From positions 1-64,000 of the forward strand of contig NZ_QYBC01000010.1 of NCBI RefSeq assembly GCF_004137085.1: 64,000 nucleotides of DNA, read 5' to 3'. Source of the DNA: Lichenibacterium ramalinae. Its GTDB lineage: Bacteria; Pseudomonadota; Alphaproteobacteria; Rhizobiales; Beijerinckiaceae. How positions within the stretch are numbered: the first letter of the stretch is position 1; every line of letters starts with the position of its first letter. Both the position numbers and the translations under genes were made by a program. Positions 35,055 through 42,606 of this stretch are shown one piece after another. A model generated the notes under the pieces. The model made no database searches, was not told the DNA's origin, and was given only the letters and a program-made list of their open reading frames with translations.

Positions 35055-35648
35055 TCAGGCCTGACGCTCGTGCGGTGCCTCGACGGCATCCTCGTGCAGG
35101 CCCACCGACGGAGGCGGCAGCTCCCGTCCCTCGGAACGCTCGTGGTCGACGGCGACCAGGGGGAGCGCGACACGGTCGAGCGGGATGGGCCAGACGGTCT
35201 CGGGCTCCCGGTTGAGGAGGGCGACGAAGCAGGCCTGCACGAAGACTCCCTCGTCGTCCTCGATCACCCCTATGCGGAACAGCACGTCCGCGCGGTCGTC
35301 GCCAGCGCCGAAGTCGAGCCGCAGTTGCTCCATCGGCGTCGGGCAGCTCACGCGCGGGCCGGGATGGTGGGGGTTCCCACGCCAGAAGCGCATCGGTCGG
35401 GCTCCGATCTTGAAGACGAAGCGCGCCCCGGAGTCGACGACGGACAGCCACTCGAAGCCTGCCGTTCCGGCCGCCTCAGCGATGCGGTGGCGAGCGAACG
35501 AGTACGCGCAGACGCCCAACGTCCAGCGGTTGTCGCCGATGGACGGATCGTGCCGCTCGACGGCGTCCCGCCGGCCGACGGCCAACAGCGAGGCGATCTT
35601 GGTGAGGCGATCGGCGGTGAGTTCCGCGTCGTAGTCCCAAGGCAACAT
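35055..35648 (-). CDS. Hypothetical partner of the Xre-ImmA protein
   Basis: A 197-residue soluble protein. ATG 35648 (MLPWDYDAELTADRLTKIAS) has GGAGAG about eight bases upstream; a TTG at 35687 is a longer alternative. The protein alternates strands and helices (WLSVVDSGARFVFKIGARPMRFWRG, VLFRIGVIEDDEGVFVQACFVALLN) with no known motif. It sits just ahead of, and in one operon with, the Xre-ImmA gene. This arrangement resembles toxin-antitoxin or phage-response pairs. No family is recognised, and function is unknown. Confidence 0.65.
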   Translation of the reverse strand: MLPWDYDAELTADRLTKIASLLAVGRRDAVERHDPSIGDNRWTLGVCAYSFARHRIAEAAGTAGFEWLSVVDSGARFVFKIGARPMRFWRGNPHHPGPRVSCPTPMEQLRLDFGAGDDRADVLFRIGVIEDDEGVFVQACFVALLNREPETVWPIPLDRVALPLVAVDHERSEGRELPPPSVGLHEDAVEAPHERQA

Positions 35649-35924
35649 CCCATGCTCTCCGAATGGGCAATATCGGTAAGATGTCAACTTCGATCGGAAA
35701 CGTCAACTGAGCTGACGGGACGACGCCGCATTCCGGCGACGCCTTCGGCGGTGCGGGTGGCTTCCGGAGCGATGCACGACGAGATGGACGCTTCGCGGCG
35801 TCCGCCAACGAGACCGGCTCGAGGACCGCCGCCATGGTCGGTCGGACCACGCGCACTCCGATCGAGGTGCGCGCGAGACACCGTCGCGCCGATCCGTGCG
35901 GAGGCCCGGGCCGACAAAAAGCCA

Positions 35925-36163
35925 TAGAGCGCATAGTTGGACGAGAAGGCCCTGATCCCGTCGCACCTGCAGCGGTCCCGGATCTTGAACCACGGGTCGC
36001 CCATGGCGATGCCGAGCGCCTTGGCCTCTGCCGTGCGCGCGATCGCGCAGCCGTCGTTGTTCGACAACACGATGACGGGCACTCGCTTGAGCCTGGGGTC
36101 GAAGACCCGCTCGCACGAGCAGTAGAAACTGTTGCCGTCGATGAGGGCGAGCACTTGGCTCAC
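35925..36163 (-). pseudogene. umuC: UmuC-like Y-family polymerase, N-terminal fragment
   Basis: The GTG start at 36163 overlaps the umuD stop (GTGA), as in umuDC operons. The frame encodes [42 protein letters not shown] and GDPWFKIRD, the canonical UmuC N-terminus with the first catalytic Asp. Similarity ends after SSNYALYG at about 35925, roughly 80 residues into a protein of about 420. The frame then runs on as unrelated Arg/Gly-rich sequence to 35684. The polymerase core is missing, so no polymerase can be made. Confidence 0.88.
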
Positions 36164-36594
36164 CGCCGCGCCGCCCGGCGCTGCGGGCTGATGCTGCTGG
36201 CGACGACGCCCCAGACCTCGACGAGTGCGTCGGCCGAGAGGCCGAAGGCGGGATACGCAGGGTTGGCGAATGCGAGGCTGACGCGGCCGCCGCGCCGGCC
36301 CCAGATCTTGAAGGAGCGATCACCGTCGACATCGACCACCACGACGTCGCCGTCCCGCGGCTCGAGCGATTGGTCCACCACGGCGAGGTCGCCGTCGAAC
36401 AGGCACGCGCCGACCATCCTGTCGCCGGAGACGCGCACCAGGAACGTGGCCGGCCGGTTCGTGATGAGTAGTCGCTGGATGTCGATCTCCTCCTCGATGA
36501 AGTCGTCGGCCGGACTCGGGTAGCCGGCGCGCACGGGCTTGGCCAGCAAGGGGAGCGGCATTGGCAGCCCCACGATGATGTCGATCGCCTGCAC
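36160..36594 (-). CDS. umuD: UmuD-like S24 peptidase lacking the catalytic serine
   Basis: A 144-residue UmuD homologue, normally the self-cleaving accessory subunit of DNA polymerase V. The GTG start at 36594 follows GGAGGG at five bases. The Ala-Gly self-cleavage site is present ([11 protein letters not shown], residues 22-32). The catalytic lysine is at residue 96 (SFKIW). The catalytic serine, expected in GDSM, is Arg59 (VSGDRMVGA, codon AGG), a one-base change from AGC. It should therefore fail to cleave itself or LexA-like targets. With umuC broken next door, the pair is decaying together. An SOS box lies upstream. Confidence 0.85.
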   Translation of the reverse strand: MQAIDIIVGLPMPLPLLAKPVRAGYPSPADDFIEEEIDIQRLLITNRPATFLVRVSGDRMVGACLFDGDLAVVDQSLEPRDGDVVVVDVDGDRSFKIWGRRGGRVSLAFANPAYPAFGLSADALVEVWGVVASSISPQRRAARR

Positions 36595-36616
36595 GTTGGC
36601 CCTCCTGTTCGGATAA

Positions 36617-36631
36617 GAACAAATAGGGAAC
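36617..36631 (-). promoter_or_regulatory. LexA SOS box of alphaproteobacterial type
   Basis: On the minus strand the sequence reads GTTCCCTATTTGTTC, an exact GTTC-N7-GTTC site, 23 bases upstream of the umuD start. This is the LexA-binding consensus of Alphaproteobacteria and shows that umuDC was DNA-damage inducible. Together with the rest of the interval 36595-36917, which holds no gene, it forms the divergent promoter region toward 36918. Confidence 0.85.
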
Positions 36632-36917
36632 AAACGGGACGCCGCGTCAAGATGGGCCGGCGTCGAGCCGGCCTTGAGGTCGCCCGTCGGGATACAGGTG
36701 GCGGGGTACTGACGATCCGCATGGACTGGTCGCCGTCCGACGCGCATCTGAGCCGTCCTACGAAAGGCCCATGCGACGGGTGCGGGACTTTACCTCCCGG
36801 GGAACTCGGACCACATTACGTGGGCTACGCTATCGCGCACGTCGCCGCTGAGCGGCGAGCGCGGTGTGGTGCCGCCGGGGGTCGTGCTCCGGCCTTCTCG
36901 GAACACGGGTCGTTGTC

Positions 36918-37298
36918 ATGGCGCGAGCCAAGGATCACGCAATCGCGACGGGTCGCTCGGGCGTGACGCCGGGCGGTCGGCGGGTCATGCGCATCAAGTC
37001 GTTGTCCGGCGAGGCGGACGCCTACGGGCCGATCGAAACCAAGGTCGCTCGTTTCGGGTCCGTGAGCCTGGAGCATGATCCCATCAACACGGCTGAGGCG
37101 GCCCAGAACGTCGAACGGGGGCGTTCGGCGCTGAATCGCATGGGGGCGGCGCTGTCAGCGCCAGGCGTCAAGCTGGACGTTGCGAGGGGGGTGCCCCTCT
37201 ACCACGCCGACCCGCACCATCCCGATCGCCTCGTCCGCGTGCTCGACGGCGCTCGCCAGAGCGGGGTCTTGGTCGACGGCGAGTTCAAGGCTCTCTGA
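36918..37298 (+). CDS. Hypothetical protein, possible partner of the zeta-type toxin
   Basis: A 126-residue soluble protein that starts at ATG 36918 with a weak ribosome binding site. The middle is helical (INTAEAAQNVERGRSALNRMGAAL). The C-terminus, LDVARGVPLYHADPHHPDRLVRVLDGARQSG, resembles small proteins found directly upstream of zeta-like kinases. The zeta pseudogene begins three bases after its stop. It was probably the antitoxin or partner of that toxin, inferred from position only, and now lacks a working partner. Confidence 0.55.
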   Translation: MARAKDHAIATGRSGVTPGGRRVMRIKSLSGEADAYGPIETKVARFGSVSLEHDPINTAEAAQNVERGRSALNRMGAALSAPGVKLDVARGVPLYHADPHHPDRLVRVLDGARQSGVLVDGEFKAL

Positions 37299-37301
37299 GG
37301 T

Positions 37302-38053
37302 TTGCCGACGACGCTCGGGGAGGCGGTGGATCAGGTCCTTGCCGCGTAGGCCGGATCCGGCAAACCGCTCGCCATCGTCCTCGCCGGGCACAACGGATCG
37401 GGCAAGTCGACGCTCTTGTACGAGCGATTGGCACCTTAGATCCGCGTCCCGCTGGTCAACGCCGATCGCATGATGATGTCGATCCTGCCCGAGCCAGACG
37501 TACAGCGACGCCTCCCTGGTTGGGCGTCGGAGCTCCGGGACAGGGACGAGAGCTGGATGAGGATCGCCCAGAAGGGCGTCGAGGCGTTCGTGGTCCAGGC
37601 CATGGTTCATCAGGTCCCCTTCGCCATGGAGACCGTCTTCTCGCATTGGAAACCTCGCGGGGACGGGACCTTCGAGTCGAAGGCGGACCGGATCCGGGAG
37701 ATGCAGCGCGAGGGCTACTTCGTCGTCCTCGTCTTCGTGGGCCTGTCGAGCCCTCAGCTCTCCGTCGCCCGTGTGTCCACACGGGTGGCCGGAGGGGGCA
37801 CGCCGTCGACGCCGCCAAGCTGCTCGAGCGGTTCCCTCGCACCCAGGCGGCCAACGCCGACGCTCTGGCCGTCGCCGATGCCGCGCTGCTCGTCGACAAC
37901 AGCCGGACCTCCGACGAGGCTTTCACGCTCTGCAGGATCCAGCTCGGGACGCGACTCCTCTACGACCTCCGCGACGATGGGGAGGCCGTGCCACCCGAGA
38001 TCCGGGTCTGGTTGGAGCGGGTCGCTCCCGCACTCCGTCCGAGCGGTGCGTGA
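37302..38053 (+). pseudogene. Zeta-toxin-like P-loop kinase with two stops and a frameshift
   Basis: The reading frame from TTG 37302 contains Walker A (IVLAGHNGSGKST), then PLVNADRMM, FAMETVFSHW and KADRIREMQREGYFVVLVFVGL, the plan of zeta toxins that phosphorylate UDP-sugars or other small molecules. In-frame TAG codons occur at 37347-37349 and 37437-37439, the second right after the P-loop. A frameshift near 37790 moves the C-terminal part (AAKLLERFPRTQAANADALAVADAALLVDNS) to another frame. The toxin is therefore dead, while its upstream partner is open. Loss of the toxin before the antitoxin is the expected order of decay. Confidence 0.8.
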
Positions 38054-38423
38054 TGGGGGCCGGGGAGGTCGAGGGGTGCTCGAGACGGATGATGGTCATG
38101 GGCCCCGTCCGCCGATGCGGACGGGTGCTTTGCGGCCGTGCCTCAGCAAGAAGTAGCAGCGTCCCGATGGCACACCGGACCCATGTGGGCCGTCGCTTGC
38201 AGAGCAGTGCCAGCTAAGTCGGACCGCTCTCCTCGCCCTTCTCCCCGCCTTGCCGGGTTTTAGGCTGTTGGACGGACCCGAGACGGCTCAGCAGGCGACC
38301 CTACGGGCCAGGAGCCTGGCCGCGGTCGCCGGGACGCTCTCGACGCGGAGGCGCTTCACCTCGACGACCTTGCGCAAGAGCACTTCGGGGATGCCATGTG
38401 CGATCTGGGCCAGTCGGCTCGCA

Positions 38424-39701
38424 TCATCGTGGGGTGATGGTCGTCAAGCCGGCGTGTTGTCCGTCCTGGTTGATGCTCAGCACGTATTGGACCCACTCCC
38501 TGCGGTCGATCTCCTGGCGATGCTTCCCACACATCGGTTCGATGAGGATGACCTGGCAGCATTTGCTGCAGTCGTCGATCACGTCGGCCACCCATCTGAA
38601 CGTCGTCGAGTCAAGACCCCAGGAGCCGGCGTCGATGACGAGCACGGTAGGTACGTCGACGCTCTTGTGTCTCGCCAGCTCTGCTGCGAACGCGAGGAGC
38701 ACCTCTGCTTGCACGCCGCCACCGAAGGTCGTCAGCCTGCGACGCTCCTGCCGGTGGTAGGTTTCGACCACGAGCCTCTGCCGCGGCGCAACGTCCCGTG
38801 GTGCTTGCCCCTCGGCAGGCCGATCTCCGTCGTCGTATTCGTCGTCCGTCTCATCCTCGATCACCATGTCGCGGAATCGTTTGCTGCTCCCGGTGCTGAC
38901 GGCGCCCGAGATGCCCTCGATGGTGGCCCTGTCGACGCCAAACGCCTCGGCCAACCCCGTGACGTCGTCGTGGGACCTGGAGTCGATGGACCGCTGGTGC
39001 AGGTAGACTACGTCGAACGCGAACGGCGAGCTGACCTGCCGCACGCCGTCCCTCCGCCAGTGTTCGGGTCCACCGCGCTCGATGGACAACGCGACCGCGC
39101 ACCCTCCCTTGCCTCCGACCTTCATGGTCATGTCGAGCCCGTCGCGAGAGTTGCGCCTCGTCCAACGATCGAGGAGCCGGGGCTGGCGAAGCGCGCTCAC
39201 CCATTCGCAGACGGCCGACTTGCCTACCCCGTTCTGACCGGAGAGTACGGTGACCTTGCCCAGCTTGACCCTAAGATCCGGGACGAACAACGGACTTCTG
39301 TGAAAGTGGATCTCCTCGATCCATGTCGTCTTCCAGAGACCGGAAACCAGATTGCGGATCTTCTCTTCGTGGAGCTCCTTCCAATATTTCAGCAAGCCAA
39401 CGGGGTACTCCTTACCCTTGTTGTTGTCGATGATGTCACCGTGATCTGCACAGGCCCAGAAGCCGTTCTCGAGATCAGAGAGCTGCTCCTCGGTCAAGCC
39501 GCCACGGCCTCGGGGTCCATGTACGCCCGCGCTGTAGATGTGGCAGGCGCGTCCTATGCTCGACGTCTCGTCCGCGTCCGCACCGGGGCCGATCGTACGC
39601 TTGCCGCAGCCGGGCACGCTGCATTCGAAGCCCGCCCTCTCGGCCAGGGTGTTCCTGGTCTTGAGCGTGAACTCCGTGTCTTTGCTCCTGGTCCCGGACA
39701 T
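38424..39701 (-). CDS. HNH-ATPase fusion, Septu-like single-chain defence protein
   Basis: A 425-residue protein. ATG 39701 follows GGAGA at seven bases. The N-terminus is an HNH-type zinc nuclease region (CSVPGCGKRT, then RACHIYSAG and FWACADHGDIID). From about residue 135 it is an SMC/ABC-like ATPase with Walker A SGQNGVGKS and a terminal TVLVIDAGSWGLDS Walker B. Septu uses a separate ATPase (PtuA) and HNH nuclease (PtuB); here both seem to be in one chain, in reverse order. After the stop at 38424 a protein-like tail (HDDASRLAQIAHGIPEVLLRKV to RLLARRVAC, stop at 38288-38290) continues in another frame. A lost C in the CCCC run near 38430 may have removed about 45 residues. Confidence 0.65.
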   Translation of the reverse strand: MSGTRSKDTEFTLKTRNTLAERAGFECSVPGCGKRTIGPGADADETSSIGRACHIYSAGVHGPRGRGGLTEEQLSDLENGFWACADHGDIIDNNKGKEYPVGLLKYWKELHEEKIRNLVSGLWKTTWIEEIHFHRSPLFVPDLRVKLGKVTVLSGQNGVGKSAVCEWVSALRQPRLLDRWTRRNSRDGLDMTMKVGGKGGCAVALSIERGGPEHWRRDGVRQVSSPFAFDVVYLHQRSIDSRSHDDVTGLAEAFGVDRATIEGISGAVSTGSSKRFRDMVIEDETDDEYDDGDRPAEGQAPRDVAPRQRLVVETYHRQERRRLTTFGGGVQAEVLLAFAAELARHKSVDVPTVLVIDAGSWGLDSTTFRWVADVIDDCSKCCQVILIEPMCGKHRQEIDRREWVQYVLSINQDGQHAGLTTITPR

Positions 39702-39819
39702 GGGCCGTCTCCATCCGCTAGGCCAAGCAGATGGTTCTCCGGCCGGCAAAGTTCATCCCCGCCCGGCATCGAGCGGCGACGGGTCCGATCGGACCTCGGA
39801 ACACGAACCGCTCGGGCTT

Positions 39820-39847
39820 GTCAACGATAATGAAGTTTATCGTTGAC
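39820..39847. repeat. dif-like recombination site, 11-6-11 inverted repeat
   Basis: GTCAACGATAA (39820-39830) and TTATCGTTGAC (39837-39847) are perfect inverted 11-base arms separated by six bases. This is the exact geometry of Xer/dif core sites, where two recombinase molecules bind the arms and cut at the edges of the spacer. It ends 30 bases before the tyrosine recombinase gene at 39878. It could also be an operator for one of the two divergent genes. No second copy was noticed in the window. Confidence 0.6.
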
Positions 39848-39877
39848 TAGCACCGTCGGGGGCGGCAGGGTGGCGCG

Positions 39878-40888
39878 ATGATCTCCCCGCTCGTGCCGAA
39901 CCGAAGCCTGACCGTCCCCGAGGCCGCCGGGCAGCCGGCCGATCCCGCGACGATCGCCGCGCGGCTCGAGGATCACGCGCGTGCGGCCGCGGGCGCCTTC
40001 GCGCCGAACACCGAGCGCGCGCTGCGCGCGGACTCGCGCGTGTTCTCGGCGTGGTGCGCGGGGCAGGGCAGGGAGACGCTGCCGGCGATGCCCGAGACGG
40101 TGGCCGACTTCGTCGACGCGATGGCCGAACTCCGGGCTCCGGCGACCGTGCGGCGGTACTGTGCCTCGATCGCTGCGATGCACCGTGCCGCCGGTCTTGC
40201 TCCGCCGACGTCGGCGCAGCCCGTTCGCCTCGCGCTCCGGCGCATGGCGCGGTCCAAGGGTGGCCGGCAGCGACAGGCGGAGCCGCTGAACCGCCCGGCG
40301 CTCGACCGCATGCTTGCGGCCGCCGGGCAGGGGGCCGATCCCAAGGCGATCGACCTGCGGGACGCGGCGCTCGTCGCGGTCGCCTATGACACGCTACTCC
40401 GCCGCTCGGAACTCGTGTCTTTATATATAGAGGACCTCGCGCCGACGCCGGACGAGGGAGGTACGATCCTGGTGCGAAAGTCGAAGACCGACCAGGGCGG
40501 TGAGGGGATGATCAAGTTCCTCGCCCCGGACACGCTTCGCTCCCTTCGCGCCTACCTCGCCGCGATCGGCGCTCCCCAGCGGGGGGCGTTGTTCCGGCCG
40601 GTGTCGCGGTGGAGCAGGGCGGGCGATACGGCACTGGAGGCACAGGAGGTGCCGCGCATCTTCAGACGGCTGGCCACGGCGGCGGAGCTCAAGACGGGGC
40701 GACCGCACTCCGGTCACTCGACGCGGGTCGGCGCCGCCCAGGACATGCTGGCGGCCGGCCTCGAGCTCGGTGAGGTGATGCAGGCCGGGAGCTGGAAGTC
40801 GGTCGCTATGGTGGCGCGCTACGGCGAGCGCCTGCTCGCGCGACGCGGCGCGGCGCGCAAGCTCGCCGTCATCCAGAACAGGGCCTGA
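39878..40888 (+). CDS. Tyrosine recombinase (phage-integrase family)
   Basis: A 336-residue site-specific recombinase. The N-terminal SAM-like core-binding domain covers residues about 25-115 (FAPNTERALRADSRVFSAW, ATVRRYCASIAAMHR). The catalytic domain shows Arg in LLRRSELVSL (about 174), Lys in VRKSKTDQGGEG (about 198), the HSTR box (about 279-282), Trp in GSWKSVAMV and the nucleophile Tyr315 in ARYGERLL. All expected residues are present, so it should be active. It breaks and rejoins DNA through a 3'-phosphotyrosine bond. The dif-like palindrome immediately upstream is its likely target. It is probably the mobility or dimer-resolution enzyme of the island or of a plasmid from which this DNA came. 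Confidence 0.9.
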   Translation: MISPLVPNRSLTVPEAAGQPADPATIAARLEDHARAAAGAFAPNTERALRADSRVFSAWCAGQGRETLPAMPETVADFVDAMAELRAPATVRRYCASIAAMHRAAGLAPPTSAQPVRLALRRMARSKGGRQRQAEPLNRPALDRMLAAAGQGADPKAIDLRDAALVAVAYDTLLRRSELVSLYIEDLAPTPDEGGTILVRKSKTDQGGEGMIKFLAPDTLRSLRAYLAAIGAPQRGALFRPVSRWSRAGDTALEAQEVPRIFRRLATAAELKTGRPHSGHSTRVGAAQDMLAAGLELGEVMQAGSWKSVAMVARYGERLLARRGAARKLAVIQNRA

Positions 40889-41008
40889 GCGAGCCTGTTG
40901 TCCCGTTATATGTATGATTTGCACGCCATGTCGTAAGTGGGTGGTGTGCAGACGGTCCGCTTCGGGTCTGGAAAAGTGTGGAGCAGACGCTTCTCGCTGC
41001 CCGGCAGC

Positions 41009-41323
41009 CTAGTGGCTTTGCACAGTGGATTTGACGGTTTGCTCGTTGGCACTCCTGAGGGTGGGCAGGATCCCAGGGTCGACGAGGAGCCGGATGGACC
41101 GGGCCGTTCCAGGCGTGCGGGTGATGAAACCGGCTCGTTCGAGGGCGAGGATCATCTGATGGACGGAAGGCGGCGTCACGCAAAAGTGACGTTGCAGGTC
41201 GGCTTCGGCGGGCGGTCGGCCGAGCACGATCGTGTAGGCGTGGATAAAGGCGAGATACTGCCCCTGCTTGTCTGAGACTATGGGGTTTGCGGCGGTTTTA
41301 TTCTGATTCATCCCTGCTGCCAT
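41009..41323 (-). CDS. LexA-like winged-helix DNA-binding protein inside the IS630 element
   Basis: A 104-residue protein whose residues about 20-85 match the winged-helix domain at the N-terminus of LexA-type repressors (KQGQYLAFIHAYTIVLGRPPAEADLQRHFCVTPPSVHQMILALERAGFI). It has no S24 peptidase part. The gene lies within the element, and its stop codon falls inside the left terminal inverted repeat, so it belongs to the element rather than the host. It may control the divergent transposase gene 17 bases away. A start at the internal Met (MNQNK, 41311) is also possible. Confidence 0.8.
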   Translation of the reverse strand: MAAGMNQNKTAANPIVSDKQGQYLAFIHAYTIVLGRPPAEADLQRHFCVTPPSVHQMILALERAGFITRTPGTARSIRLLVDPGILPTLRSANEQTVKSTVQSH

Positions 41324-42482
41324 CCAGATCGGGGGCAGCGATGAACGTAAAGTACCGGGTGGAGCTGGACCAGGACGAACGTGAGCGACTGACGGCCCTG
41401 TCGAGCGGTGGCAGGATCGCCGTCCGCCGGCTCAAGCGGATCCAGATCCTGCTGGCCGCCGATGCCGGGATGGACGACGCCGGCATCGGCGAAGAGCCTC
41501 GGCCTCAGCGGATCGACGATCTATCGGACCAAGCGCCGCTTTGTCGAGGAGGGCCTAAAAGCTGCCCTGTCCGAGCAGCCTCGGCTGGGCGGCGCCCGCA
41601 AGCTGTCGAACCGCGACGAGGCCCTTCTTGTCGCGACGGCCTGCTCGGCGGCGCCTGCTGGCCGCAAGCGTTGGACGTTGACCTTGCTGGCCGACGCCAT
41701 GGTGAACCTGACGGAGCATGACGCGCTATCGCGCGAGACCGTGCGTCGGCGCTTGGCCGAGAACGCCCTCAAGCCCTGGCGCCGCGACATGTGGTGCATC
41801 CCGCAGATCGACGGAACCTACGTGGCCCGCATGGAGGATGTCCTCGATCTTTATGCCGAGAAGCCCGATCCGAAACGGCCCGTCGTCTGCTTCGACGAGA
41901 GCCCGATGCAGTTGATCGGTGAGGCGCGCCAGCCTGTCCCGGCCAAGCCGGGCCGGCTGGAGCGTTACGACTACGAGTACAGGCGCAATGGGACCGCCAA
42001 CCTGTTCGTCTTCGTCGATGCCCATCGCTCCTGGCGCAAGGTGAAGATCACTGATCGACGGACCGCAATCGACTTCGCCCACTGCATGCGCGATCTCGTC
42101 GACCTTCACTATCCGGATGCAGATCGGGTCAGGGTCGTGCTGGACAATCTGTCCAGCCACTCGCCAGGCGCGCTTTAAGACGCCTTCCCGGCGCAGGAGG
42201 CCCATCGCATCCTGCGCCGCCTGGATTTCCATCACACGCCGAAGCACGCAAGCTGGCTCAATATGGTCGAGATCGAGATCGGCGTTCTGCGCACCCAAAG
42301 CATCGACCGGAGCATCCCCGATCGTGCCACCTTGCAACGCGAGGTCTCAGCCTGGGAGCAACAGCGCAATCAGAGCGGGGAGAGGATCAACTGGATGTTC
42401 ACCACCGACCACGCCAGAGCCAAACTCGCCCAGGCCTATCCCCAACCCGCCAAAGAGTCATAATCCCAGTGCAGAGCCACTA
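41010..42482 (+). mobile_element. IS630-type element with passenger winged-helix gene
   Basis: An element of about 1.47 kb bounded by TA dinucleotides at 41010-41011 and 42481-42482. The terminal inverted repeats are imperfect: AGTGGCTTTGCACAGTGG on the left, and AGTGGCTCTGCACTGGGA read inward from the right. IS630/Tc1-type elements insert at TA and duplicate it. Inside are a minus-strand winged-helix gene and a plus-strand transposase, which is broken. Its right TA coincides with the left TA of a MITE-like repeat, so both elements used the same target dinucleotide. Confidence 0.75.
41341..42463 (+). pseudogene. IS630-family transposase, frameshifted and with a nonsense codon
   Basis: The DDE transposase begins at ATG 41341 (MNVKYRVELDQDERERL, RRLKRIQILLAADAGM). 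One extra base near 41492 shifts the frame to SLGLSGSTIYRTKRRFVEEGLKAAL, which continues through VVCFDESPMQLIGE (first Asp) and VRVVLDNLSSHSPGAL (second Asp). A TAA at 42177-42179 stops it where Tyr is expected. The same frame then carries FHHTPKHASWLNMVEIEIGVL (catalytic Glu) to 42463. Some IS630 elements use programmed frameshifting, but the nonsense codon makes this copy inactive. Confidence 0.88.
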
Positions 42483-42581
42483 GCGTGTGTCGGGCTGTTG
42501 CCGACACACGCCAGCTCTAAAATGTGAGTCTGTCCAATGGCTTCGATTGGAGCTTCGCTCCAATTGCAGCCTGACAGACCC
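42481..42581 (+). repeat. MITE-like repeat, copy A
   Basis: A sequence of about 100 bases starting TAGCGTGTGTCGGGCTGTTG and ending CAGCCTGACAGAC, so its ends are imperfect inverted repeats. An internal hairpin is CGATTGGAGC-TTC-GCTCCAATTG. It matches the reverse complement of 48634-48732 through the outer 50 bases. It looks like a non-autonomous TA-inserting element. The right end has no clear TA and may be worn. Confidence 0.65.
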
Positions 42582-42606
42582 CAGGGGCGGCGCCCCGTCC
42601 CGGCCC

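Noticed and set aside
1-42482. Integrative conjugative element or prophage
   Set aside because: A recombinase and phage-type proteins are present, but no relaxase, mating-pair, capsid, tail or terminase genes are visible.
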